From: VRUE01 sp963742535
GTDB lineage: Bacteria; Actinomycetota; Thermoleophilia; Solirubrobacterales; 70-9
Assembly: GCA_963742535.1 (NCBI GenBank)
Contig: CAVUMC010000001.1
Span: 124,001 to 188,000, forward strand
Length of the DNA stretch: 64,000 nucleotides
Reading direction: 5' to 3'
Below the pieces are notes generated by a model. That model ran no database searches. It saw nothing but the letters and a program-made list of their open reading frames with translations, and was not told the origin of the DNA. The translations under genes and the position numbers were made by a program. Shown in pieces: positions 28,366-38,174 of the stretch (position 1 is the first letter of the stretch; each line of letters begins with the position of its first letter).

Positions 28366-28519
28366 GGAAGGGCGCGAAACCCGTATTTCGCGGTTACATA
28401 GCCCCGTTTGACCGGTCGTCCGGCCGGGGGCTCGTACATACGTCTGGAATCACCTTGGCAGACACGCGATGGGGGCGGTGCGTGCCGACTTACCTGGCAT
28501 GCCCGCCAAGGAGCCCAGA
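28366..28519 (+). promoter_or_regulatory. Leader region of gene C
   Basis: A 154-bp non-coding gap. GAAACCCGTATTTCGCGGTT near its start and CCGGTCGTCCGGCCGGGG could form local hairpins, perhaps a terminator for gene B. The last part shares ordered blocks with the leader of gene B and ends CCAAGGAGCCCAGA before the ATG, a strong ribosome binding site. Confidence 0.4.
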
Positions 28520-30700
28520 ATGCGAACCCGTCGCCTGGCGCGACACTCTTCCACCACGCTTTTCGCTTGGGGGGCGACGTTCCTCCTCTTCGTAGCTCTT
28601 GGTACCGCAACCGCCTTTGCCTGGGGCGGGGGCAACCTGCTGCGTGTGGGCCATGCCAAGCATGCCAAGAAAACCCATCGGGCCCGCGGCGCGGGCTTGA
28701 GCCAAGCGACCCGCGTAAGCCGCCTGCGAGTCCGTCGTCATCAGGAATACACCTCCGGCTCATCACCCGCACCCGCACCCACGCCCGCGCCAGCTCCCTT
28801 GCCGGCCGACACCACTGCTCCTAAGACCTCGATCATCAGCGGCCCGCCCTCCAGCACCACCTCCACCTCAGCGAACTTCACCTTCAGCTCCAGCGAGTCC
28901 GGCTCGAGCTTCGAATGCAAGCTGGATGCGGGCAGTTATGCGACTTGCACCTCGGCCAAGTCCTATTCCGGCCTGAGCGTGGGCTCTCACCAGTTCTCCG
29001 TCCGAGCCAAGGACGCCGCGGGCAACGTCGACCCGACGCCGGCTACGCAGGCTTGGACCATCAAAGCGTCCGCGCCACCGTCTGACACAACCCCCCCGGA
29101 TACCTCAATCACCGATGGGCCCGATGCCACCACCGTCGCCACCTCGGCAAGCATCGTCCTCAGCTCCAGCGAGTCCGGCTCGAGCTTCGAATGCAAGCTG
29201 GATGCGGGCAGCTGGAGCGGATGCACCTCACCCAAGTCTTACTCCGGCCTCAGCCTGGGCTCTCACCAGTTCTCGGTTCGGGCCAAGGACGCCGCTGGCA
29301 ACGTCGACGCCACCGCGGCGATCTGGAGCTGGACGGTCGAAGCACCTCCCCCGCCACTCGACACAACGCCGCCCGACACCTCGATCACCAACGGACCTGC
29401 GGCAAGCACCACCTCCACCTCGGCGAACTTCACCTTCAGCTCCAGCGAGTCCGGCTCGAGCTTCGAATGCAAGTTGGATGCGGGCAGCTACGCCACCTGC
29501 ACCTCACCCAAGTCCTACTCCGGCCTGGGCGTGGGCTCGCACCAGTTCTCGGTTCGGGCCAAGGATGGTGCCGGCAACGTCGACACAACGCCCGCCACTC
29601 AGAACTGGACGGTCGAAGCTGTCATTCCCCCGCCCAACGAAGAAACCCCTCCACCCCCCGCCGATTGCACCAGCACCGTGACGAGCACCTCCGCGGCCCA
29701 GTCGGCGGTCTCATCCGCCGCGGCAGGCTCGGTCATCTGCCTGGCAAACGGCTCCTATGGGAGAGTCACGCTGAGCGCCAACAAGGCCGCACCGGGTGTC
29801 ACCCTGCGGGCGCAGAACCCCGGCCAGGCAACACTGGAAAGCGCCACCGTCGGCGGCTCTCACCTCACCTTGGCGCGCTTTGTCATCACCAACGGCGTCT
29901 CGATCCCGGGGAACACGGTCGAACCGACGATCGAACACAACCGGATCACCGGCGGCGGCCAGGGAATCGATGCCTGCACCACCACCACTGAATGGTGCAC
30001 GAACATGCGGATCATCGGCAACCAGCTGGTCGGTCCCTTCGGTGAGGACGCGATCCACGCCAACCGCTACCACGGCCTCTACGTGGAAGGCAACGAGATC
30101 ACCCAGGTGCGCGAGAACGGCAACCACTCCGACTGCCTGCAGACGGTCTGGCGCGGCGATCACATCTACTTCAAGCGCAACTACCTGCACGACAACCGCT
30201 GCCAGGGGTTCTTTATCAAGGACCAGACGATGAGCACGGCGGGAATCCCCGGCGGGCCAATAGAAGGAGTCGTCGTCGAAGACAACCTCTTCCTGCGCAA
30301 CAAGGAACCGTGTGGGGCTCCAGCTACGGGCTGCGGGCAGCCGATCTACTTCCAGCCGGTCGCCCCCTTCACCGGCTTCGTGATGAAGCGCAACACGATC
30401 TGGGGCGACGGCGTCGACTCGATCGCCGCCTTCCGCGGCGAAGGCTCCGTCGGCTCGGACACGCTGGTGGAAAACAACGTGATCTACCGCCTTTGGACCG
30501 ACTGGAACCTGACTCCGGCAACCCTGCGCAACAACACCGTCTGCATGCGTGAAACGAGCGCAGGCGGTTCCTGGTCGACCCCCACGGGAGAGACCAAAGC
30601 GTGCAGCCTCAGCTTCGCCAACACCGCCGCTGACGATTACCGCATCGCCGGCGAACGCGGAGTCGATTGGGCGCCCTCAGAAGTGCATTACGGGCCGTAG
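28520..30700 (+). CDS. Exported right-handed beta-helix protein C with three Ig-like modules
   Basis: An intact 726-residue protein. Residues 1-35 are a signal peptide (hydrophobic FAWGATFLLFVALGTATAFA). A basic region and an Ala-Pro hinge follow, then three ~90-residue Ig-like modules. Each begins DTTxPxTSI and has SSSESGSSFECKLDAGS, YSGL-x-x-GSHQFSVRAKD and AGNVD. After NEETPPPPADC comes the beta-helix cassette, differing from A and B by one residue (Ile for Thr, base 30015). The modules look like a stalk that holds the beta-helix away from the cell; three modules against one in A and B suggests length variation by module duplication. The glycine and aspartate-rich motifs GPFGEDAI and ENGNHSDCLQ are kept. 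Confidence 0.85.
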   Translation: MRTRRLARHSSTTLFAWGATFLLFVALGTATAFAWGGGNLLRVGHAKHAKKTHRARGAGLSQATRVSRLRVRRHQEYTSGSSPAPAPTPAPAPLPADTTAPKTSIISGPPSSTTSTSANFTFSSSESGSSFECKLDAGSYATCTSAKSYSGLSVGSHQFSVRAKDAAGNVDPTPATQAWTIKASAPPSDTTPPDTSITDGPDATTVATSASIVLSSSESGSSFECKLDAGSWSGCTSPKSYSGLSLGSHQFSVRAKDAAGNVDATAAIWSWTVEAPPPPLDTTPPDTSITNGPAASTTSTSANFTFSSSESGSSFECKLDAGSYATCTSPKSYSGLGVGSHQFSVRAKDGAGNVDTTPATQNWTVEAVIPPPNEETPPPPADCTSTVTSTSAAQSAVSSAAAGSVICLANGSYGRVTLSANKAAPGVTLRAQNPGQATLESATVGGSHLTLARFVITNGVSIPGNTVEPTIEHNRITGGGQGIDACTTTTEWCTNMRIIGNQLVGPFGEDAIHANRYHGLYVEGNEITQVRENGNHSDCLQTVWRGDHIYFKRNYLHDNRCQGFFIKDQTMSTAGIPGGPIEGVVVEDNLFLRNKEPCGAPATGCGQPIYFQPVAPFTGFVMKRNTIWGDGVDSIAAFRGEGSVGSDTLVENNVIYRLWTDWNLTPATLRNNTVCMRETSAGGSWSTPTGETKACSLSFANTAADDYRIAGERGVDWAPSEVHYGP
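28815..29620 (+). repeat. Three tandem Ig-like module repeats in gene C
   Basis: Three units of about 270 bp (near 28815, 29085 and 29355) encode the FECKLDAGS/SVRAKDAAGNVD module. Their DNA is nearly identical over long stretches, for example the codons for SSSESGSSFECKLDAGS, so they were duplicated recently. Confidence 0.8.
29651..30696 (+). repeat. Beta-helix cassette, copy 3 of 3
   Basis: Same 1,046-bp block, 3,935 bp from copy 1 and 2,335 bp from copy 2. The one difference I found is T at 30015 where copies 1 and 2 have C (26080 and 27680), changing Thr to Ile. Confidence 0.9.
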
Positions 30701-30712
30701 CGTTGTTGGGGA

Positions 30713-31904
30713 GTGACCCGATCTAAGCCTGCGACCTTCGCGAGCCCGGCCGTTCTGGCCGGGCTCCTCTCGTTCTTGCTATTGCTCAGCGGCTGCGGCT
30801 CTAGCGACCCCGATCCAACCAGCAGCTTGGCCAGCGGCTCCGCGCCCGGCGCCTGCACGGCCATCGTCGCCAGCCCCGCCGCCGCACAGGGGGCACTTTC
30901 CTCCGCCCCCTTTGACGCGACCGTCTGCCTCGCCGACGGCCACTACGACAAGCTGGACCTCGACAGCGGCGACAGATCGGACCGGGTGATCGTACGCGCC
31001 GAGCATCCTGCCAAGGCGACGATCGCGGGAGCCTCCCTCGCCGGTGACGACCTCACCCTCGCCGGCTTCGTCTCCACCGACGGCATCCAGGTCCAACCGG
31101 GCGCGACCGGCATCACGGTCGAACACAACCGCGTCACCGGCGGCGGCCAGGGCATCGAAGCCGGGCCCACCGACACGACGACGGTCAACGACACCAAGAT
31201 CATCGGCAACCAGTTGATCGGCCCCTTTGGCGAGGACGCGATCCACCTCAACCGCTACCACGACTCCGACGGCGACGGCGACGGCATCCTGATCGAAGGC
31301 AACGAGATCACCCAGGTGCGGGAGAACGGCGGCTCACTCCGACTGCCTGCAGACGGTCTGGGTCGGCGATCACATCGTCTTTCGCAAGAACTACCTGCAC
31401 GACAACCGTTGTCAAGGATTCTTCGTCAAGGACCAGGCCAGCCTCGGCGGCGTCTCGGGGCCGATCCACGGGCTCAGGGTCGAAGACAACCTCTTCCTGC
31501 GCAACCACGAACCCTGCGGTCCGCCGCTCGGGCCGAGCGAATGTGGCCAGCCGCTCTACTTCCAGGTGGTCGGCCCCTACACCGGCTTCGTGATGAAGCG
31601 CAACACGATCTGGGGCGATACGGTCGACTCGATCGCCGCCTTTCGCGAAAGCACCGGCGACGACACGCGGATCGAAGACAATGTGATCTACCGGCTCTGG
31701 ACCGACACCGACATGACCCCAGCGACCCTGCACGACAACACGATCTGCGAACGCGAAGCCATCCCGGGCGGCTCCTGGCCGCAACCGAGCGGCGAGAAAG
31801 TCGACTGCGACCTCCAGTTCCCGAACACCGCTGCTGACGACTACCGCCTCGACGATGGGCGCGGCGTCGACTGGGCGCCGGCAGAAGAGCACTACGGCCC
31901 TTGA
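30713..31904 (+). CDS. Beta-helix lipoprotein D (one frameshift)
   Basis: Starts at GTG, 12 bases after gene C. The N-terminus has a hydrophobic stretch AGLLSFLLLLSGC, a lipobox, so the mature protein should be a lipoprotein anchored at Cys24. No Ig module is present: the beta-helix domain starts almost at once (ACTAIVASPAAAQGALSS). It is a diverged homolog of the A-C cassette with GPFGEDAIHLNRYH and NEITQVRENG. A +1 shift near 31330 interrupts the HSDCLQTVW motif; the other frame resumes there and continues with NYLHDNRCQGFFVKDQ to HYGP and a stop at 31904. The single shift is probably a consensus error, since all downstream motifs are intact. Full length is about 396 residues. Confidence 0.75.
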
Positions 31905-32938
31905 TCCCCTGCTCGCTGGTCGTCTACAGCGTGATGGCGCTGCACACCGCCCTCTCCCCGGCGCCGCCGGGCAAGGTGATCTGCCTCGGTAACGGCCACT
32001 ACGGCAAGCTCGAGCTCTCGGCGGAGAAGCGAGCGCCCGGAGTCACGATCCGCGCCGCCAACCCGGGCCGGACGACGATCGACGGAGCGGAGCTCGGCGG
32101 CAGCAACCTGAAGCTGGCCCGCTTCAAGATCGACGACGAAGTCGTGATCGAGCCCGGCTCGCGCAAGATCTCGGTCCTGAACAACCGCATCAGCGGCGGC
32201 TACTTCGGGGTCGAAGCCGGGCCGACCACGAGCACCAACATCTCCGACACGACGATCCGCGGCAACCTCTTCGCCGGCCCCTTCGGCGAGGACGCGATTC
32301 GGCTCAACCGCTACCACGACAGCAGCGACCGCGACCCCTACGGCGTCCTGATCGAAGGCAACGAGATCCGCGGCGTGCGTGAGAACGGCAACCACAGCGA
32401 CTGCCTGCAGTCGGTCTGGGGCGGCGACGGCCTCTACTTCCGCCGCAACTACCTGCACGACAACCGCTGCCAGGGGTTCTTCATCAAGGACCAGCCGGCG
32501 CCGGTCGCCCATGTCGTTCTGAAAGACAACCTGATGCTGCGCAACGACGCTCCCTGTGCGCCGGCGGTTGTCGGCTACTGCGGCCCGCCCGAGATCGTCC
32601 AGATCGTCGGGCCGACCCGCGGCGTCCGGCTCAGCTCGAACACGATCTGGACGCCGGGCAACGACTCGCCGGTCGGACTGCGCGCCGGGCCCTTCGGCCG
32701 GGTCACGTTCGACGACAACGTGCTCTACCACGCCTGGAGCGACTGGCCGGCGCCATTCGCCTTCCTCCTCCAGCGCGACAACCTCGTCTGCCGCTGGGAC
32801 GGGACCTTGCCGCCCCTGGCCCGCAGCTCGTCGACGAACTGCAAACCCAGCTTCCTCGACCCCGCCGTCGACGATTACCGCCTTGCCGGCGACATCGGTG
32901 TCGACTGGGCGCCGCGGGACCAGCATTACGGGCCCTAA
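31901..32938 (+). CDS. Beta-helix protein E without its own signal peptide
   Basis: A 345-residue open frame starting at TTG that overlaps the stop of gene D (TTGA). It is an intact beta-helix domain (CLGNGHYGKLELSAEKRAPG, GPFGEDAIRLNRYH, ENGNHSDCLQSVWGGDGLYF, NYLHDNRCQGFFIKDQ, ending HYGP), diverged from A-D. The first residues MIPCSLVVYSVMALHTALSP align with the first strand of the domain in the others, so there is no signal peptide or lipobox. It may be made by translational coupling and stay cytosolic, be a former second domain of D, or have lost its leader. It would need a one-base change at the junction to be fused to D. Confidence 0.7.
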   Translation: MIPCSLVVYSVMALHTALSPAPPGKVICLGNGHYGKLELSAEKRAPGVTIRAANPGRTTIDGAELGGSNLKLARFKIDDEVVIEPGSRKISVLNNRISGGYFGVEAGPTTSTNISDTTIRGNLFAGPFGEDAIRLNRYHDSSDRDPYGVLIEGNEIRGVRENGNHSDCLQSVWGGDGLYFRRNYLHDNRCQGFFIKDQPAPVAHVVLKDNLMLRNDAPCAPAVVGYCGPPEIVQIVGPTRGVRLSSNTIWTPGNDSPVGLRAGPFGRVTFDDNVLYHAWSDWPAPFAFLLQRDNLVCRWDGTLPPLARSSSTNCKPSFLDPAVDDYRLAGDIGVDWAPRDQHYGP

Positions 32939-33012
32939 GGCCGCTCACAACTTTTCAACCAATTTCTCGGCGGCCCCAACAAGTATTGGACCGACTCGCC
33001 CGTTAGTCGAAC

Positions 33013-34585
33013 ATGGACGCAACTGCGGCCGCACCACCCGCTACTTCCCTGCCTGAATTCGGGGACCACCGCGAGGATCTGCGCGAGAAGCACGCGCATG
33101 CCGGCGTGGCGATGGCGATCGCGACCGTGGCGATGGGCCTCACCTCGGGCATCCAGGCACTGCTCTACCTCAACTCCTTCGGCATCGGCGGCCGCACCGA
33201 CGGCTTCTTCGTCGCCTTCGCCCTCTACTCGAGCTTCGGCGTCTTCAGCCAGAGCATCCGCGTCACCTCGGCGCCGCTGCTGGTCGGCGATCGCCCCCGT
33301 CTGACCCCGCGTGAGCTGGCGGTCGCCCTGGTCGCGATCTCGGTGCCGGTGGCGATCGCGACGATCGCCCTGGCGGGGCCGCTGGCGAGCCTCCTGGCCC
33401 CGGGCCTCGGCGAGGCCGGGCCGCGGAGTGACCGAATCCGCCCTGCCGATCCTCGGGCTGGCGATGATCCTGCAGCTCTGGGCCGCCGGTGGAGCGACGC
33501 TGCTTGCCGTGCGCGACCGCTTCGACCGCATCGCCTTCGCCTATATCGCCGGCGCCATTCAGCGGTCTGGTCGTCTACCTGGCCGTCTCGGGCGCCGCCG
33601 GCGAGCTCTCGCTCGGCTGGTCGATGCTGGCGATGGCCGTAGTCACCAGCGTCGCGATGCTCGACGGCGTGCGCACCAGCCGCGCGCCGGCCGGCACGAC
33701 GGACCTGCGGCGACCGACCGGCGTCCTGCGCCGCTTCTCCCGCTGCTCCCTGCTGGTCCTCGGCAGCACCGCGATCTACCTCGCCTTCAACGCCCTCTAC
33801 GTGATCACCCTCGCCTTCGCCAGCAACTACAACGCACGGCGCCGCGACCGTGCTCTCCTACGCCTACCTCTTCGCCAGCTACCTGGTCGCCGCGACCGGC
33901 TTCGCCCTCGGCATGTCGCGCATCGCCGACATGCGGCGCGGCGCCCTCGCCGACTGGCGCGAGGTGATCGCCGACACGGTCCCGGCCGGCTTCCGCTACT
34001 CGATGCTGCTCGTCGCCCCGGCGCTGGCCGCCCTGATCGCCGGCGGCGCCACCCTGATCGGCGAAGTGCTGCCGAAGAGCTTCAGCGCCGCCGACGTCTC
34101 ACAGCTGCGCATCTTCTCCGCCCTGCTCGCCGCCTGGACCGTGGCCGCGCTGCTGGTCAACCTGCTGCTGCCGGCGCTATTCGCGCTCGGTCGCTCAAAG
34201 CTGGTCAACCTGCTGGCGCCGGTGATCGTCGTCCTCCACATCGCCGTCACCGCGCTCGGCGGCGTGCTCTTCGGCGCCGAGGGCGTCGTCGGCGCCTTCT
34301 TCGTCGTCCCGCTCGCCTTCGCCGCCGTGCTGCTCTTCGCCGGCGCCGGCCGCGAGAGCGGTCCGATCGCGCCGGAGCTCGCCAAAGACGGGCTGCGCTT
34401 CGCCCTGCTCGCCGCGGTCAGCTTCGGCATCGGCGCCGCGATCGGCGACACCTTCACCAGCGGTATCGCCACGCCGCTGCTGACCCTCGCGATCGGCTCG
34501 CTGCTCTACGTCTCACTCGGCTTCCGCCTCGCCGGCAGATCAGCTGCGGCTGCTGCTCGACGCCGTACGACCCGCATCGGCATGA
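33013..34585 (+). CDS. MurJ/Wzx-like MOP-superfamily flippase (frameshifted)
   Basis: A polytopic membrane protein of about 520 residues. The N-terminus reads AGVAMAIATVAMGLTSGIQA and LLYLNSFGIGGRTDGFFVAF, resembling the start of MurJ/MviN-type flippases. It continues through LSLGWSMLAMAVVTSVAMLD, YLFASYLVAATGFALGMSRI and LRIFSALLAAWTVAALLVNL. Net +1 shifts lie near 33425, 33558, 33838 and 34547. The corrected last frame gives LRLLLDAVRP and a TGA at 34583-34585 that overlaps the ATG of the next gene. It probably flips a lipid-linked sugar unit and is a second flippase beside the one at 15182. Confidence 0.7.
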
Positions 34586-36457
34586 ACGTCGCGGTCCGCT
34601 CCGGGACGGCGGGCGAAAGCTGGGGCGAGCGCCTCGGTGTCCAGACGCGTCGGATCGCCACCAATGCCGACGCCCGCGCGATCGCCGGCCTCGCTCCTGT
34701 TCTTCGCCCTGCTCGCCGGCCCTCAGCTGGCGCGCCTGGGGCGTCCCCTCGGTCGACGCCGGCCACGAGCTCAACGTCGCCAACGACGCTCGCCTCTGGT
34801 GGACAGCCCGTACAGCGACATCCGCTACTTCTACGGCCCGGTCGGCCTCTACGCACTCGGCGGCGCCTTCGCCGTCTTCGGCACCAGCTTCACCACCGCC
34901 TTCGCCTTCGGCCTGCTGCAGGCCGCGGCGATCATCGTCGTCTTCTACGCGCTTGCCCGGCAGCTGCTGCAGCGTCACCCCCGCCGTCGATCGCTACCGC
35001 GATCGTCGCCGCGATCGGTTTCTCCGGCACCGCCTTCAACTTCGTCCTCCCCCACACGAACTCGGCCACCTTCGGCATCCTCTTCCTGCTGCTGATGCTG
35101 CTGGCGCTGAAGCGCGAACGCCTCGTCTTCGCCGGCCTCGCGGCCGGCGTTGTCTGGCCTGACCCGGCCCGGAGTTCGTCGCCGTCGCCGCGTCTCGCCG
35201 GCGCCGCCTACTTGGTCGGTCTTGGCACGCCAACACGGAGTGCGCGTCGGCACTCCGGGCGCTCCTGCCGCTTGCCCTGCCGGCGCTCCTCGTCGCCGGC
35301 GGCGTGCTGGCCCTGCTGGCGAGCAGCGTCGGCGCCGAGCGTCTCTTCACCGAGAACCTCTGGCCGGTCGACTTCCTCCGCATCGCCGGCTTCAACTCGC
35401 AGCACTCCTGGGCGCCGATGGATCTCGAAAGCGTCGCCGCGACGATCGCCCGGGCCGGCATCTACTGCACCATGCTCGCCGCTGTGATCGGCACCGCGCG
35501 TGCTCTTCTCCAAGGCAAGCGACTCCAAGCAGCGCCTGCTTGCCCTCTGGCCACTTCCGGCCGCGCTCATCGCCCTCCTGGTGTTGGACGTGCGCCTGGA
35601 AGCGAGCCGGCGTCTGGGCTCCGAGCCCGCGAGCGCAGTCCAGCACGAGGCCACCCACCTGCTGATCGGGATGAGCTGGCTGCCGGCGCTCGGCTTCGCT
35701 GCCTGCGTCGTGGTCGCGCGTCCGCCTGCTGCGCAGGCGACTGGGCCGCCGATCTCGGACTCCTGGGGCTTCGACCTCGCCCTGGTCGTCGCCGCCGCGG
35801 CGCTGGGCGCCCGCGCCTATGACGCCTTCACCGCCGAGGGCTCCTACGCCCCCTACTACGCCGCGCCACTGGTGCTGCTGCTCGCCGTCCTCCACGACCG
35901 CCTCAGCCGCCGCTTCCCAGAGGCACGCGGCGCCCTCTACGCAGCGCTGGCCGCGGTCGCGATCGGTCTTACCGCCTACGCCCAGGTCGCCCTCTACCCC
36001 GACAGCAGCGCCGCCGTCAACACGGAGCGCGGCAGCTTCGTCACCACGCCAGCCTCGGCGCCGGCACTACAGGGAACGGTCGACTACATCGACGCCCACA
36101 CCGCTCCCGGCGAAGCGATCCTCGCCGTGCCCGCCGATTCCGGCCTCAACTTCATGACCGACCGCCCGGCCGCCGCTCTACGACGCAATGTTCCTGCCCG
36201 GCCTGCTCGATTCACGCCGCGACGAACGCGAAGCGATCGCCCGCCTCGAAGCGGAGAACGTGCGCTACGTCGTGATCGACAAGCGGCGCTTCGTCGGCTA
36301 TCGCTACGAATACTTCGGCCGCGACTACAACCGCATGCTCGCCGCCTGGATACGCCGCAACGGCGCTCCCGTGGCGACCTTTGGCGACACCAGCGCCGAA
36401 CCGGCGGCCGGCACCAACCCGCCGACCTCATTCGAGATCTACCGGACCGACCGGTGA
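34582..36457 (+). CDS. GT39-like/ArnT-like membrane glycosyltransferase (multiple frameshifts)
   Basis: The reconstructed protein is about 620 residues with roughly ten hydrophobic helices. The early loop PSVDAGHELNVANDARLWW with DSPYSDIRYFYGPVGLYALG has the acidic residues before a Tyr/Pro-rich segment typical of GT-C (PMT/ArnT, GT39 or GT83) active sites. LPHTNSATFGILFLLLMLLA, IARAGIYCTMLAAVIGTA and YYAAPLVLLLAVLHDRLS follow. The soluble C-terminal part contains VDYIDAHTAPGEAILAVPAD and NVRYVVIDKRRF. Net shifts fall near 34690, 34730-34800, 34975, 35155-35230, 35505, 35730 and 36180. It would transfer a sugar from polyprenyl phosphate to an acceptor on the outer face. The acceptor is unknown. 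Confidence 0.65.
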
Positions 36458-36531
36458 GCGTTCCAATCGACACGGTGATTGCCGGTCGTTCGGGTCCGTG
36501 GCGATTGGAACGCGAACGCGAGGTCCTGTGA
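36454..36531 (+). CDS. Possible 25-residue ORF coincident with a large hairpin
   Basis: A GTG overlapping the upstream stop (GTGA) opens a 25-codon frame whose TGA overlaps the GTG of the deacetylase-like gene. Its DNA is almost entirely the hairpin at 36458-36513, so the coding appearance may be incidental. It could act as a leader that couples translation of the two large genes. No family is recognised. Confidence 0.25.
   Translation: MSVPIDTVIAGRSGPWRLEREREVL
36458..36513 (+). repeat. 56-bp palindrome between two glycan genes
   Basis: Arms of 18 bases (36458-36475 and 36496-36513) pair at 17 of 18 positions around a 20-base loop. The arm reads GCGTTCCAATCGACACGG. There is no T tract, so a simple Rho-independent terminator is unlikely. 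It may be an attenuator, a transcript-stabilising hairpin or a small palindromic repeat element. Confidence 0.7.
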
Positions 36532-38149
36532 GCGGCGCCGGCCCGATCGCGGTCGGCGTCACCCCGGCCCAGCAACTCGAGTCGCGCCCGCGCCTCTTCG
36601 CCGCACTCGAAGCCGCGCTGCCGGTGCGCTTCGAGGGCCGGGAGGCCGGAGCATTCGGCGACCTCGACGGACTGCTCGTCCTTGGCAGTACGAACGCGCC
36701 GGCGGTGCCCACCGGCCTGCCGACCCTGAGCCTGGCGGTGCCCGAGCCGCTCGATCCCGGCGCCACGACCGACAACATCCTCACCGATCGCGAGGAGCTC
36801 GACGCTCGCTTGCGCGGGGCGGTATTGCCCGATGCACGCTTGGGCGCGACAGCCGGCGAAGACCGAGCCGCCATTGCCTCTGAGAGCGGCGTGGTTCTGG
36901 CCGACGGCGACGGTGTGCCGACCTGGAAGCGCAGTGGAGAGGATGAGACCGCTCTCCTGATCCCGGCCGAGCTCAACCCCCGCGAGGCACTGCGCGAGCG
37001 CCTCTCGCGACGGACGCAGCGCCGCCCTGCTGCCACTGCTGCACTTCCTTCGTGCCCAGAGCGAGGCGATCCGCTGGCAGCCGCCCGCCGCCCGCGCCAG
37101 CCTGCTCTTCGACGATCCCAACCTGCACTGGCCCTCCTACGGCTTCGTCAAGCTGGCCGAGCTAGGCGCCCACGCCCGCGAGCATGGCTACCACGTCGCC
37201 CTGGCGACGGTGCCGCTCGATGCCTGGTTCGCGCATCCAGCCGCGCTGCGAACGCTGAAGGGGAGCGAAGGTGCGATCTCCCTGCTCGTCCACGGCAACG
37301 ACCACGACGGTGGCGAGCTGGGCAGGGTGGCGACCGAAGCCGATGCGCTTACCCTGGCCGCTCAGGCCCTGCGGCGGGTTGAGGCCTTCGGCTGTCGCAC
37401 CGGCGTCGCCGTCGACCCCGTCATGGTCCCGCCTCACGAGGCCTGCTCGCACGCGACCCTGAGCGGCCTGCGGCGCTGCGGCTTCGAGGCGATCACGATG
37501 ACCCGGCCCTACCCCTGGGTCGAGTTCGAGCCGCACTCCTGGCTTGCCCGGCCCGAGGACACCGGTGCTCTGGTCGGCTGGTGGCCTACCGAGTTCGTCG
37601 AGGGAGTGCCGGTCCTGCTGCGCCACCCGATCGCCGGCCGCTCCTCGGCTGAGCTGACCCTGCGCGCCTTCCTCGACCAGCCGTTGATCCTCTACGGCCA
37701 CCATGAGGATGTGCACGACGGTACCGCGGCCCTGCTCGAGGCGGTCGAAGAGGTCAACCGCCTCGGCCCGACGAGCTGGTGCTCACTGAGCGAGATCGCC
37801 GCGACGAGCTTCGAGACCCGCAGGGAAGGCTCGCACCTGGCGGTCCGCCTGCTGAGTAGAAAGGCTCGCGTCGAGATTCCCGCCGAGATCGAGGAGATCA
37901 CGGTCGAGCTCCCCGCAACGGGACCGGATCCCCAACGGAGAGACACTGGGGATCGCGGGAGAGCGGACCAACCCGGGCGAGCCGCTCGAGGTCGAGCCTG
38001 GCAGCTCACTCGAGATCACGCTCACGCCTGTCGACGCGATCGATCCCGCCGCCGTGCCAGCGCCCCCCCGCCGTCCGCTCGCCGTCGTCCGCCGTCTCGC
38101 CAGCGAGGGCCGCGATCGGCTGCGACCGCTGGCCACCCGCGGCCGCTAA
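36528..38149 (+). CDS. Polysaccharide deacetylase-like protein (two frameshifts)
   Basis: A protein of about 540 residues starting at GTG with GAGG upstream. The N-terminal 150 residues (PIAVGVTPAQQLESRPRLFA, DGLLVLGST) are an uncharacterised domain. The C-terminal half has ARASLLFDDPNLHWPSYGFV, where the paired Asp residues suit the metal-binding start of a carbohydrate-esterase-4/DUF2334-like fold. It continues with LLVHGNDHDGGELG, VDPVMVPPHEACSH and LILYGHHEDVHDG, giving further His and Asp ligands. Net +1 shifts lie near 37012 and 37925; the corrected end is TATRGR-like with TAA at 38147-38149. It might remove acyl groups from exported polysaccharide, but there is no clear signal peptide. 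Confidence 0.6.
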
Positions 38150-38174
38150 GTCGGTTCTAGCTCTCCCGGTCCGA

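Noticed and set aside
24988..30700. Insertion sequence or transposon as the source of the triplicated cassette.
   Set aside because: No transposase, terminal inverted repeats or target duplications are visible at the cassette boundaries; recombination or gene conversion in the linker fits better.
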